Notes under the pieces: generated by a model
Seen by the model: the letters and a program-made list of their open reading frames with translations, nothing else
What the model was told of the DNA's origin: nothing
Databases searched by the model: none
DNA from: Plazaster borealis
Lineage: Eukaryota > Echinodermata > Asteroidea > Forcipulatida > Labidiasteridae
DNA length: 64,000 nucleotides
Assembly (NCBI GenBank): GCA_021014325.1
Contig: CM037462.1
Span: 14,714,135-14,778,134 of the forward strand
Reading direction: 5' to 3'
Made by a program: the position numbers and the translations under genes
Shown: piece after piece, positions 12,329-24,200 of the stretch
Layout: each line of letters opens with the position of its first letter
Numbering within the stretch: the first letter of the stretch is position 1

Positions 12329-12520
12329 TCTCAGATGTTACAATTCAGGAGGTTAACAGACTCTGTGCCATCACCAGAAATACAAAACTACAGATTGTGA
12401 CACAATGTAGACTGTTTATTATTTGTCTTTCTCCCTTTGGTGACTGCTTCACTTCTTTCAAGAAAAATTTGATGGCTCAAGGAGGTTCTGAAAAAATCCT
12501 GAAATCGAGAAAAATCTAGA
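12329..12520 (+). mobile_element. Dispersed repeat family F7
   Basis: Shares GATGTTACAATTCAGGAGGTT, ACTCTGTGCCATCACCAGAA and CTTTACTTCTTTCAAG with copies at 20975-21137 and 46561-46770, with a tail piece at 57245-57320. Class unknown; no protein. Confidence 0.65.
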
Positions 12521-12536
12521 GAAATCATACGCCTGG

Positions 12537-12720
12537 TTCTTTTATGTGCATCACATAACACACTGAACCTAAGGCATTACTCCCATCCGAAGGACGAAGT
12601 AATAATGGTTCAGTGTCTTGCTGAAAGACAGAAGTGCCATGACCGGGATCCGTGCCCACACTCTGACAACACCAGAGCTTCAGTCCAGTGCAACATACCG
12701 CTCAGCCACGACACTCCACT
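12537..12720 (-). mobile_element. Head-L SINE, partial
   Basis: Contains TCCCATCCGAAGGACGAAGT, CAGTGTCTTGCTGAAAGACA and the head CGCTCAGCCACGACACTCCA in reverse orientation, with internal loss. Confidence 0.7.
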
Positions 12721-12939
12721 AAAGGGACAGCCTGTCATTGCATGTTCCAGGTTTATAGTGTACGTATGTTTCGACAGAGCTAACTTGTCAAGCGAGGTCA
12801 AGCAAGGTCAAGAGACGGTTTGCTCCAATCGGTGTGTTCTACTAAAGAACCAAACAAGGGTTATTCTGCCCCCATCCCCCCTCCATTTTTACCACTTATA
12901 CGACTTCACTACAGTTTCACCCACACACAGCAATTACAT

Positions 12940-13290
12940 TGCATCAAAAACACTTTGTTCTCATTTCCTGCAAAGCCCTCTGTTCATTTCATTTCATTTA
13001 TTCTGGTTGTGAAGCCAAGGACTCTCAGAAAAGCGAACTTAATCACTGCACTAGCCAAGAACCCAAATGGAGAGAAGACAAGGAAGGAAATGCAGTTTTA
13101 GATGTGGGAGGAAAACACCAGAGAATTATTCCAGGGAAAACCCACGCAGCCGGGTAGGGACTGAAAACCCAATCCACATAGCGCCTTGGCTTGATTCAAA
13201 CCGGGGTTATAGAAGTGGAAGGCAATGAAAGATACTGCTACGCCAGCCCCACCACCCATGTGGTCAAATACGCAATGTTCTTTGTATAGC
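12940..13290. mobile_element. Dispersed repeat with GTGGGAGGAAAACACC motif
   Basis: Carries GATGTGGGAGGAAAACACC, AAAACCCACGCAGCCGGGTA and GGACTGAAAACCCAATCCAC. A related copy lies at 38337-38518. It resembles the GGAGGAAAC...GGAGAAAACCCACG motif common in animal repeats; family uncertain. Confidence 0.5.
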
Positions 13291-13328
13291 ACTCAATAAA
13301 TGGTCTGTATTATTATTATTATTGAGTA

Positions 13329-13580
13329 AAAAGTCGCATCCCCCTTAAGGTGATCCCCTGGCTGTCGCTTCCCAGGTTGTATCGTAAACTTGGGTGTGAT
13401 CCCTGGCTATACGACAGTTACAGGTTGAATGGCTTCTGACTGGTACCCCAAACAAAGATATTGACAAAATAGGGAGACCACCAACATAGGGCTAGATAGC
13501 TCAGTTGGTAGAGCCGGCACATTAATCAGGAGGTCGTTGGTTCAAATCCCGCTATGGTAAATTTTTCTTTGTTCAACCCC
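13329..13580 (+). mobile_element. tRNA-derived SINE, family A
   Basis: Complete body AAAAGTCGCATCCCCCTTAA to TTTTTCTTTGTTCAACCCC, with A box TAGCTCAGTTGG near 13497 and B box GGTTCAAATCC near 13539. Confidence 0.85.
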
Positions 13581-14068
13581 GATTCATTATTATAATTTTT
13601 AAACACTTTGTATCAGTTGTAGCAATTTTGGAAGGGGAGACAATTTGTAAGCAGCGTTGGACTTTTCTAATGAGCTATTGTTATGTAGCTCATTATAAAT
13701 CATTTTGTATTACATACCGCACACATAGATCCTTGTCATTTGATTGGTGGAACATGCATCATCCTTTATTTTGCCATGTATACTGTTGCGACACAATCAA
13801 ATTTAATATAGGAGTCCTATATGGATAGTTATAGGACGCTTCTTAGTAGAATCGTTTCCAAAATAATCCTTACCGCCCATTTGTCCAACTGACGTGTCAG
13901 GGCGGACAAGGTTGATGTCAACATGAAGTCATCCACATTGTTTAGAAGGGTGGTTTTTTTTAAAGAATTTTCAGAGCGTGGGGTTCACAAGTCAATTTTC
14001 TGTTATTGTGAACAAAATTCAAATGGCAAGGGTCTGCGACAAGAATCAAACAAATACTGAATGCATTC

Positions 14069-14443
14069 AGGGCTCGAAATTTACACTGGACCGCAGGCCC
14101 GAGGCCAGGAATTTTAGCGCTGGGCCAGTTAACTATCAGCCGTACAAGTCCGACAGTCTAGTGTTTTTGAATAACAGTACCTCTCTGTTATTTCTAATTT
14201 AAACTGAGAAATACAAGTATCTTTCAATTTTATTGAGTATTGAAGCATTAACCATAAGACAAGAATGAGATAAATCTTCTCTTAGAGCTTGTTTCAATAA
14301 AAAATGGCTCTAATGTAAAACTGTGTAGATAATTTTTTGTTCTCATTTTGATTCTGGTCATGTTACAAATATTCTGGTCCAGTAAAAGTTTTGAGCTACA
14401 AGCCCTGCGGTCCTGTAAATTTTTTCCTCAAATTCGAGCCCTG
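14069..14443 (+). mobile_element. Dispersed repeat F5
   Basis: From AGGGCTCGAAATTTACACTG to AAATTCGAGCCCT, with GTTTTGAGCTACAAGCCCTG near the right end. Full-length copy. Confidence 0.75.
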
Positions 14444-15441
14444 GCATTTCTGGCATTTCCTTTTCCTTTTCCATAGCACGGATTTCACCTCATGATTGTA
14501 TTCTGTGACAATGCACTCATATTCATCCAATATTTGTATATTATTATTGGTTTATTAAAATCTGCTTTATAGCAGCCTAACAGGCTGAATTACAATACAG
14601 ACGAACAAGCAGTAAAAACATACATCAAGATAAAACTAGTAAAAAGCTTTAAATATACAATAAAAAAGGACTATACTTGAAAACATGTAAGCAAAGAAGG
14701 AAACTGCGGACAATACCCTCCAAAAACTCAAAAAGTCTAGGACACACAAAAGTGTGCAGTATATAGTATATAAGATAGTAGTATGATGTGTAGTAAATAA
14801 GATATAGTATATCTTCTGTTTTTTTAAGGCAGTATCTACTTTTACTTTGTGAATAATTGTCAAAGAAACACAGGGGATAATTATATTAAGACAAAGCAAC
14901 AAGTTGTTACTAATAGATTCAACCCTTCATTGTCCGTGGTTGTCCGTTTGTTAAAAAAATGTCCGTTTTTTACAAAAAGAAATTCCACATGAATGACAAA
15001 GGAATATCACACACAGATGACTTGAGGTAGCAGGCTAGGAAGAAACTGGGTCGAGGGTTAAGTTGACCCCCTGTAACTGACCAATACTTTCAGGCATTGA
15101 ACCTGACCTGTGCAAAGGTCCGCCATGGTCAACTTGAAGGCCCTTTCCAGCTGATAACAATGCCAGATAAGCCAATGCTATTATTGCAAATGAGTTATTC
15201 TTTCCTATCTTTAGGTAAATATTGCTTCTTGTTCAATGAACTATGTCAACTGTGTCCTCTTCAGAAGGTAACGTACTTGTAAACATCCTAAGGTTTTTTG
15301 TTTTCTTTTTCAGTGATCACATAATGGACAGGATAATTTTGACCATGGGGGTAACACAGGATGGCCCCTTACTGGTCAGTGGTCATCGACCTTAGGAATC
15401 TGATTGGCATTACTATGTAGCAGGAGATGTTGACCTAACAT
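14444..15441. other. No gene recognised
   Basis: AT-rich sequence with no coding similarity. Contains an acceptor-like T-rich stretch near 15297-15312 on the plus strand without a supported exon. Confidence 0.4.
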
Positions 15442-15780
15442 CACAAGGCCGGATGACCACTTCAAGGTGAGGGCTACACTTAACTGATTTGGGCTGTCGA
15501 CCCAAATCAACTGCCACCAGGGGCACATTGCCACCTACTCCTAGGTCTGAAACAGGGTTACCCCCTTCACAGTATGTAGGATGTAGGCATGAGTATCACC
15601 CACTAGGAGCCTGGCTGGTAGAGCAGAATGCACTACCTTCCAAACTTTTTACGAAGCAATTATGGTTAAGTGCCTTGCTCAAGGGCACAAGTGTCATGAC
15701 CAGATTCAAACCCACACTCTGCTGCTGACAACACCAGAGCTTGGGTCCGTTGAACTAGACATTGAACACGACATGCCACT
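15442..15780 (-). mobile_element. tRNA-derived SINE, head L, tail type 3
   Basis: Minus strand: degenerate head (GTGTCGTG...), core TTGAGCAAGGCACTTAACC, then a body with GGTAGTGCATTCTGCTCTAC and CCTAGGAGTAGGTGGCAATG. A second copy is at 40016-40368. Confidence 0.78.
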
Positions 15781-16019
15781 ATCCAAAAACCCAAAAATGA
15801 GTATTTACCATTTGTACTAGATTGCTAAATAGGACGGGGGCCAAATACTGTACTGGAGAGAGATACATGTAGAGGGTGGTTTTTTTTTTTAATCCATTAG
15901 ATTGCAACCTCATTCCCAGGGGTGATCGATCTCGCCATGCTATTTTTTCCCAGCATGCCTTGCTCACTCATAACCCCTGGAATTGGTTCATTAAAATGCT
16001 GGCACATTTTAATTACATG

Positions 16020-16385
16020 TAAGCCTGTGGCCGATCCAATCTATGCGCCCGCTCAAGTATGGTAACCGGCAAAAGAGGCATCAAGTCTAAGAGCAACTGG
16101 TCCCCTCTCATTCTTCTTTGATCTTGCGATATGTCCAACTGTATGCAGTTTAGGGTGACCGTGTAAAAAACATGATTCATTTGAAATGGAATCGCGTAAA
16201 AATACTTGCATTTTGACTTGGCGTACTAAGCGTCCTACAAGTGCCATACAAGCGCTCAAAAGTTTTTAACAAGCGTGCACACAAAGTAGTAACTTTTGGG
16301 ATCCAATCAACATTGTTTTTCAGTCCATCCCTTTCAGGGGTTGGTGACGAGAGGTATCGATACAGCGTGCTGCCCATGTAGCGAG
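16020..16385. mobile_element. Dispersed repeat family F8
   Basis: About 360 bp shared with 45225-45600: TGTATGCAGTTTAGGGTGAC, AAAACATGATTCATTTGAAA, AACAAGCGTGCACACAAAG and GAGAGGTATCGATACAGCG. No protein seen. Confidence 0.6.
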
Positions 16386-16412
16386 GCCGATTAGTTTGAT
16401 TCTACATTGGGA

Positions 16413-16665
16413 GACTTTAGTGTTTAGAGACCATAGCATCCAGAAAGGTCAAAGTATAATGGTCATGTCCTGAATTGATATTTCCTATGTTTACCCTGTT
16501 AACATGAAACCTACATTTCCAAAACGAAACCAAATTTCCGTTCCACATTTTTTATTTTTTCAGACAATTTTACAAAAAAGGTGAATAAAAACATCAACAT
16601 CATTAGCCATGTCTGTGTGTGCTGTGATGACTTTACAGAAATGGTCTCTACAGGGTCAAAAATAG
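16413..16665. mobile_element. TTAA-type foldback family F3, degenerate
   Basis: Contains TTTAGAGACCATAGC, AAGGTCAAAG..GGTCATGTCC, a central AAACCTACATTTCCAAAACG and the right arm AATGGTCTCTAC. Matches the intact copies at 24388 and 25390. Confidence 0.6.
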
Positions 16666-16685
16666 CATTATGAAATAGTCCCTAA

Positions 16686-16690
16686 TCACT

Positions 16691-16721
<31 letters not shown>

Positions 16722-16744
16722 TATTATTATAATTACTATTATCA
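16686..16744. repeat. (ATT)n microsatellite
   Basis: Interrupted ATT run of about 50 bp. It lies at the 3' end of a minus-strand SINE (16780-17356), as is usual for this SINE group. Confidence 0.85.
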
Positions 16745-16896
16745 AATATTTCTGGTATTAAAACCAAGGATGCCTCATAAGTAAACTAAATCACTGTAGC
16801 TCGCAAGCCTGAGGAAACCTGTAAACAAAGGTGCTTGTTATAATGTGAACCAGAAACACCAGGGGTTAACCCACACTCTTCCACAATAAGTGTCCA

Positions 16897-17034
16897 GGGG
16901 TCGATTTCACAAAACTCCTCCTAACTTAGGACTAGTCCTAGGCAATGCTAAGAGATAGGACTAATCTTAAGTTAAGACCAGTTACTGGTCGTAACTTCAG
17001 ATAAGACTAGTCTTATCTCTTTGTGAAATCGGGG
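16897..17034. mobile_element. Foldback element F2, copy 1 of a pair
   Basis: GGGGTCGATTTCACAAAACT to CTTTGTGAAATCGGGG, near-perfect palindrome of about 138 bp. Confidence 0.85.
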
Positions 17035-17171
17035 GTCGATTTCACAAAACTCTTCCTAACTTAGGACTAGTCCTAGGCAATGCTAAGAGATAGGACTAGT
17101 CTTAAGTTAAGACCAGTTACTAGTCCTAACTTCAGATAAGACTAGTCTTATCTCTTTGTGAAATCGGCCCC
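17033..17171. mobile_element. Foldback element F2, copy 2 of a pair
   Basis: Head-to-tail second copy in the same orientation, nearly identical to the first, sharing the boundary G-run. Together they sit inside one SINE. Confidence 0.85.
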
Positions 17172-17356
17172 TGGGCTCTTTTACGTGCACTACCCATCCT
17201 AGTACACAGGACCTATGGCTTTACGTCCCATCCGAAGGCAAAGCAATAATGGTTGAGGACACAAGTGCCATGAACAGGACTCGAACCCACACTCTTTTGA
17301 TCAAAAACACCAGGGCTCGAGTCCGGTGCTCTTAACCGCTCGACCACAGCACGCCA

Positions 17357-18042
17357 CCTCAAAGATTTAAAACTTCTCATTCAAAACAGTTTGTCGTGTG
17401 CGTGGAAGAAAGGACGTAAGGAAAAGTTACAGGAGAAAGGGCGTAAGCAAAGAATGTCAAAAATTGTGTTTCAAGACAACCGAGTGTGAAAGTTTGGTCG
17501 GTTTTCTGCCCCTTTGTAAGTCAGCATAGGAAGGTTAAACTCGGCATGGGACTGGGAAGACATGTCTTTGGGGGTAATACAAGCAACAAAAAATGTGACA
17601 GTAATTCCATATTTTTGTTGTAAGGAGCCATTTTCTTGCTAACGGCCTTTTGTTACTGGGAAAAAAGTACTTTGTGTGCCTGCAAGAACGGCGTAGAGCA
17701 GAGCCGTATATTGAGAGAGTTGTGACAACTTGAGTATAGAGGCCATTTTGTGTCAAAAAAAAACGCATTGGCGAATACAGTGTGCCAGACTAGTCTGCCC
17801 ATTGGGTTGTGCTGCATTTGGACCGAAAATGGCATCCAGCAACCACGTGACCGAAGAAAACTGGTCCCTCTATGTTGCAACTCTCTCACTACACAGCTCT
17901 GCCGTAGAGCCTTACGCCCTTCCTCTGGGCACATAACGAGTTCATCCTTCCACCAAAAACATGCTTTTCATCTCCCTCGATACGTCTTCTTCTCACTCCC
18001 CCCCCCCACTCCCCACAAGAGAGAAATACAAGCTGGACTCAC
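17357..18042. other. Gap after IPO13 exon 25; no exon found
   Basis: Searched on the minus strand for the IPO13 C-terminus (RVNKR, CRGLHG) and not found. No repeat family recognised here. Confidence 0.4.
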
Positions 18043-18224
18043 CTGAGGATTGTCTTCGCGAATTGTTCCCGTTGATCTTTAGTGACTCGAGGGAGGTTGA
18101 GATCTGGACTCATCATGAGTTCTCTCAGCCAGTTGTTGATGTGAGTGAAGCTGTGTTTATTCAGGATGAAGATGACGTCTGCTAAGGTTTCAACTACGGT
18201 GCGAGGGGCTGCTCCACCGATAGC
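18043..18224 (-). CDS. IPO13: IPO13 exon 25 (residues 869-929)
   Basis: Sixty codons from [19 protein letters not shown] to QFAKTIL plus two bases, then a strong donor GTGAGT. Human reads AIGGQASRSLMDCFADILF...FSQQIL. The final human residues (RERVNKR...CRGLHG...) should follow in another exon that I could not find to the left. Confidence 0.96.
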
Positions 18225-21200
18225 CTGCACAACAAAATGGTCAAGTCGTAAACGGCCGAGTAGAGTTATGAGTAAGGCAAACAAAAACACAAAAAACATG
18301 TTTAGCGTCCTGCCTTTTCAAGAAAAAGGAAGGAGGGCCTTTTTTGTTGTTTTCCTTTTTTCAAAAACGGCAGCCCGACACATTTTTCAAGACAACCGGC
18401 CGGGCTATTTTTTAAAATGGTTACCAGCTTTTTTCAAAATGGCAGCCACTTGGACTCAGGAAATTACATATTGGCTTCTTATGGGCAAGATGCAACAAAA
18501 AATGAGACCAAAATTTTATTTTGTTCATCAGAGATCGTTAAAATGATTCCCTTTCCCCCCCCCAAAAAAAAACCCAAAAAACCAAAAAACCAACAACAAC
18601 AACAACCAGGCAGCCTCGAAAAAGGAAGCGGACGAGATGCTAAACATGACTTTTTTTTATTTCACCTAATAACCAAGCTATTAAAATCTCTTTTGGGAGA
18701 AGTGATGGTTCTAAGAACACCAGTGGACCAGTCAAAATTCACTCCAAGTGGTCCGACTGGCTAGTTCAGTGTTGAAACGCATCCTTGTTTCATTTGAAAT
18801 TATGGACTAGTGAAAAAGCTGACAGACTAGTGAAATGACAAGCCAACTGGTCTTACTGGCCATTCACTGATTAATATAATTTCAGCTTTAAAACAACATT
18901 CATCCCTTCATTAACAACACGATCAATAAGATCTGTACGGAGAAACAGGTGGAAGGAAAAGCCAACAAAAGCTGAAGTTTCTAAATGAGGTAATTATTTC
19001 CAACCTGTTATTTTGTCGACTGTATTCCCTTTTGGATAAGAAGTAAAAATGAAACTGGGTGCCAAAATTGTATAAAACTGTTTGTGTACTGCGCTTTTCG
19101 TGTCCCGACTCTTTTTTCATGTAAATGACAGACAAAACAGGGTGTCGACACATGTAAAGATTTACCACAGGGTGCCCCAACAGACGTCTAGAAACTTAAG
19201 ACAACAACACTATGCTTCAAGAGACCCTTACCTTAAGGACAAGCTCGACGAGAGAGCGTCCATGCTGTGTCAAGACTTCACCTAAAACTGGGTTGTTCTC
19301 GGATTGGGCAATGAACGACATCTGATATCAAACATAAAGACAGAAACATTCCAAACTTTAGAAGCAAGCAAATCTCTAAATTGTTATATCCTCACTTCTT
19401 ATCTTTGATGTTCAGTACTGAGAATTAAACTTCTTAAGTTTTTAGTGCGTAGTTTTGGTTTGGGTTTTTTTTTTTGGGGGGGGGTAAAATTTGAAACCCT
19501 CATTTATACAGGGGTGTGAAAAACTGACCTGAGCGGGACTTGAAACTGCAACCTCTGAATTAACTTACCGGCGCTCCACCAACTACATGTATGCTATCTA
19601 GCCCCAAATTTTTGCAGTCTCTCTATTTTGTCAATATCTTTGTTCAGGGGTACCAGTCAGAAGCAGTTCAACCTGTGAAGTTGCAGCAGGGGGATCACCT
19701 TAAGGGGATGCGACTTGGTAGAGCGCCGGTGTCATAGGGAAATCTGTCCCCCAGAGATTCTGTCCCCCCATATGGGAAATTAACATAGACTGAAGGAGGT
19801 TGATTCAAAAGAGGGCGCTATCAGAAGAATTGTGTACACAGTTAGCCCTATGGGGGGGAGGGGGGCGACAGAATCAATCTTAACTGCTCTAAAGCAAAGT
19901 GTGATGTCACAATACACTATGGTAATATCAACAACTCATCTTGAGATGAATCTTGGTGCTTTGTGAAATCGAGCAGAGCCCAAAAGACCCTTCCATCCTG
20001 GGTTTGGTTCCACTGATCTGGGCCCAAGTTCATAAAGCTGTTTAGCAGGAAATTGTGCTTAGCAAAAAAAAATCTTGCTCAGCAGAAACAGTTTACCAGC
20101 CAAAATACTATGAAATGTAAATTGTTTGTGACTGGTTCCCTGCTAATTTTGGCTTAGCATAAAAGTTGCTAAGCACCATTTTCTGCTTAACAGCTTTATG
20201 AAGTTGAGCCCTGGGCCCAATTTCATAGAGCTGCTAAGCACAACAATTTGCTTAGCAGGCAATTTCTTCCTTGATAAAAACAGAATTACCAACCAAATTT
20301 CCACGTGATTTTCAGGATAAGCAAACAGCAGCTGAATACCAGTAACAAGCAATATGCAAGACATGGAAATTTGGTTGGTAATCCTGTTTTTATCAAGGAA
20401 GAAATTTCATGCTAAGCAAATTGTTGTGCTTAGCAGCTCTATGAAATTGGGCCCTGATTGTAAATGAAAATGGCCGCACCACACGACGAAAAAGGGTCTA
20501 CAAAGACAACTTCCCTCATTTTAAATTTTTTTTAAAAAGACTTTCAAGGCCGTTTACTCACAAAGAAATTACAGGTGCTCTTCACTGTTGGATTCTCTGG
20601 TAGAGTAATAGCCATTAAACCACACTGGAATATAGCTGCAGGATTACAACCCTCACGAATAAACACACTGCTTTGCTTTTTCAATAGCTACATTTGGAGA
20701 AAAAGAAAATATGTAACATTGTTAAATGAACTGACAATAGACCGTGCAAGTCTCGCGCATATTCAACAAACATTTTTTGGGACCACTTGATTTGAAAAAG
20801 AGAACAAGATGGAGAGAGTAACTCCAAGGGCGATGGAACCAGACCGCTGATGAAACCATCGCAGAGCCGCGCCTGGCAGTGTGTCCGCTCCTGGAACCGG
20901 AACGCATGAAGGAAACAAACTATCACACTGTAACGGTCGCAATGTTCGAATAAGCGCGACACTTGCACAGTCTATTAGATGGAGATTTACAGACTCACCA
21001 GAAATACAAAACAACAGATTTGGACACAACGTGGACCATTTCTTTCTCCCTGTGGTGACTGCTTTATTTCTTTCAAGAACATTTGAAGGCTCAAGGAGAT
21101 TTTGAAAAAATCCAGAAACCAATAAAAAAAACCTGAGCCATCAATGTAAAGTAAGAAGTTTGTTACCGTGACAACATTTTTTTGGGGGGGGAAATCCACA

Positions 21201-24200
21201 AGACCACAGGGATTGTTGCTCAAAATGTTTACTGGACTAGAAATGTTTTTACAAGACCAGAATCAAAATGATAAACAAATTCAGTTTAACATGCATTTCA
21301 CTGTTTTTATTTGAACAAGCACTAAGACATGTAAGAGAAGATTTATCTCATTTGTCTTTATGGATATTAAGTATACTTCATTACTCAATAGAGTTGAAAA
21401 ATGTATTTTATCAGACTCAAAGTCAACATTTGAATATAATTTGTTAGTATCATTCAATTGAAAAACACAAGACTGCCGGATTTGTCCGGTTTTGAGTTTA
21501 CAGGCTTGACACTAAAACTACTGGCCTCGGTCCTGTGGTCCAGTGTAATATTCAAGCCCTGAACCTGGCATACTCACATTGCCACATACTCCCATGAATG
21601 TCTCTACAACATCAGTGTGTTCCCTTGCTCCTACAGAAATAAAGACATTCAAAAGTTTCATTTCTCAAAGGTAAAATGTGTGTGTATTTTATCATAAGTC
21701 AAAACCTTAGCTCAACTGGCCTTATTCACAGTAGTCTTGGTGCAAGACGTTGTTGTTCATTATCACAAAACTATCGCGATTCCCCGCTCCGCGCACATTA
21801 CTATCGAACAATAGGGGGCGCTGTTGGGAAAACTTCCATCACCCACCACACAAAACAACGGGTTTGTGGCTTCCAGAGAACGCCCTCTAACAGTGAGGTA
21901 GTTGTGCCGTGTGTAGTGTTGAGTGTATGTATGGTTTTACTAACTCAAAATAAGAATGTCTTGCACCAAGACTATATTCACAGGTAAATATGGGTGATTT
22001 TCATTGCAGTGCGCCCTCTACAGTTTAATCCTGGAGAGGCAATTTTGACAACAAGCAGTCAACCGTAAACAATCACACTGGCAGAGCTGCCAACATTTGC
22101 ATTTTGCAATCAGGGAGATTTCGTACGACAATCAGTGAGATATTTAGAATTACATTCAACATAAAATGAAAAAAGTTTCCATAATCAGGGAGATTTTCAA
22201 ATTTGTTCATCAGAACATGGAAAGATTGGTTTATTTTCAGGGAACATTCTACAGAATCAGGAAGAGTTGGTAGCTCTGCACTCGCAACTCAGCATCGCTC
22301 AGGTAGTTTTGGAACCTTTTAAATGGCTGATATGAATGTAAGAAAAACATTGACAAAACTTCACACAAAAATACCATCTTATGTCGTAAAACACAGAAAT
22401 TTACAAGCTTGCTGCTTTGCAACCGTGAACCACGAACAAACTTCAAACAATTGGGTCATGCCACGGGCGCTGCAAGTCGACTGAAAACTTGTCTACTTTG
22501 TTCTTCTCAATTCTAGAAGCGATAATAATAATAATAATAATAATAATGGATTTATAGAGCGCCTTATGCAAGCCTCAAAGAGCTTTACAGTAAAAAAAAT
22601 AAGTGAAAAAAATAATAATAATTAAGTGAAATGGGCGAATTTAGGGCAAAAAGCAAATGGTAATAAACACACTAAAATACCTAATATTATCCATAACATA
22701 AGTTACATAAATGCAAAGACAAAAACGATAACAGAATATTAAGACATTTTCAATTAAGACGTACTTGCAGGAAATAGGCTGATTGTCTTTGATGAGAGCT
22801 GAACAAACATGGCCCCCACAGCTGTGCTGACATCCTCGCTACTCCCAAATAAGATGATAATCTAAGGTTCAAGACATATTGATTCAAAACATCAAGCACT
22901 CAAAAGTTATTAATGTTTAGAATAAGAAGTTAGAAACACGAACAATGTGACTAGCACTCAGGCCTGATGTTTCATTCTTGAAAGGGAAAGGGCACCAAGC
23001 AGAGTGTGGGTTCGAGTCCCGGTCGTGACACTTAACCATTATTGCTGCATCCTTCGGATGGGACGTAAAGCCATAGGTCCCGTGTGTTGTGTAATGCACG
23101 ATAATGCACGATAATGAACCCAGTGCACTTATTGTAAAGAGAAGGGGTTCGCCCCGGTGTTCCTGGTTGGATTGGCTGCGTATTGCACCACAGCACCTTG
23201 TAAACCATGATATGGTGCTATGTAAAGGAAAAAGGTCTCATACTTCAAAACAAACGTAGCTCCACATACCTTGCAGGAAAAAATACTGAATGTTGGAGCG
23301 CCATGAGCGTCACTGAATGACGTTATACCTTATTGGTTATTTAGTTTGTATTCATTACCTATATACTGATTTTTTTCTTGTTTTCTTTTAATTAAAACAT
23401 GAGCATTCTACATAAATTGACACAAGTGTACACAGTGGAGTGTATATACATGGATTTGAGCGCTATATAAGAAGCCACTATTATTATTATTATTATTATT
23501 ATTATTGTTTTCTCCTTTGTACATGTTGTAAAGGGCACCACTATGAGGGAAAAATAATTTAAAAATTGGGAACGTTTCAAGGGGGCACTTTGCCCCTCAG
23601 CATTTTCTCCTTTGTGAAGGGCACTTCTATGAGGAAATGGTACATTTTCAAAGGGGAACTAAGGCAATGACCAGGGGCAGCGGATTTGCCTCTGTTGCTT
23701 CCATTAAGCATCAGGCCAAAGCACTATGAGTTAGCTTAAAAACAAGGTTACGTGGTCTATATTTATGTCCACTGTGTGCACTTGTGTCAATATATGTAGA
23801 ATGCTCATCTTTTAATATAACAAATAAAATAAATAAAAAGCAGTATAAATGGTAATGAGTACAAACTAAATAAGTTATGACAATCTCACCGATTTTTTGA
23901 GGGCAAAAACAATTTTGTCAAAATCCAAAATCCAAAATTTAACTTAGAAGATTATCATGCCTGATAAACTTTGAGCTACAAAAAACCCGAGGTTAGGCTA
24001 TAAATAAGGGCACTTCCACGTGATTCACAAGAGAAATCTAGAGCAACCTCAGATACAAAACAGAAAAACGATCAAAAAGTGTCAACACTCACAACAAACG
24101 ATAACAAAAAACAACAATAACAAGAGAGTTCAATATTGCTACTCTTTGCCAGTCAAGGTTCATCTAACATGCTAAAGGTTGACTAAATCAAGTCTAACCT

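Larger units (their letters stand above)
16780..17356 (-). mobile_element. Head-L SINE, tail type 4, split by two F2 elements
   Basis: The SINE body runs from GTAAACTAAATCACTGTAGC to TTCCACAATAAGTGTC, is interrupted at 16897-17171, and resumes with CTCTTTTACGTGCACTACC down to the head CTCGACCACAGCACGCCAC. Confidence 0.8.

Noticed and set aside
17653..18046. Several overlapping frames of 68-98 codons on both strands
   Set aside because: No family recognised, no splice sites and no conservation signal; likely chance.
18145..18764. Plus-strand frames of 115-133 codons
   Set aside because: Antisense to exon 25 and then low-complexity A-rich sequence ([14 protein letters not shown]).
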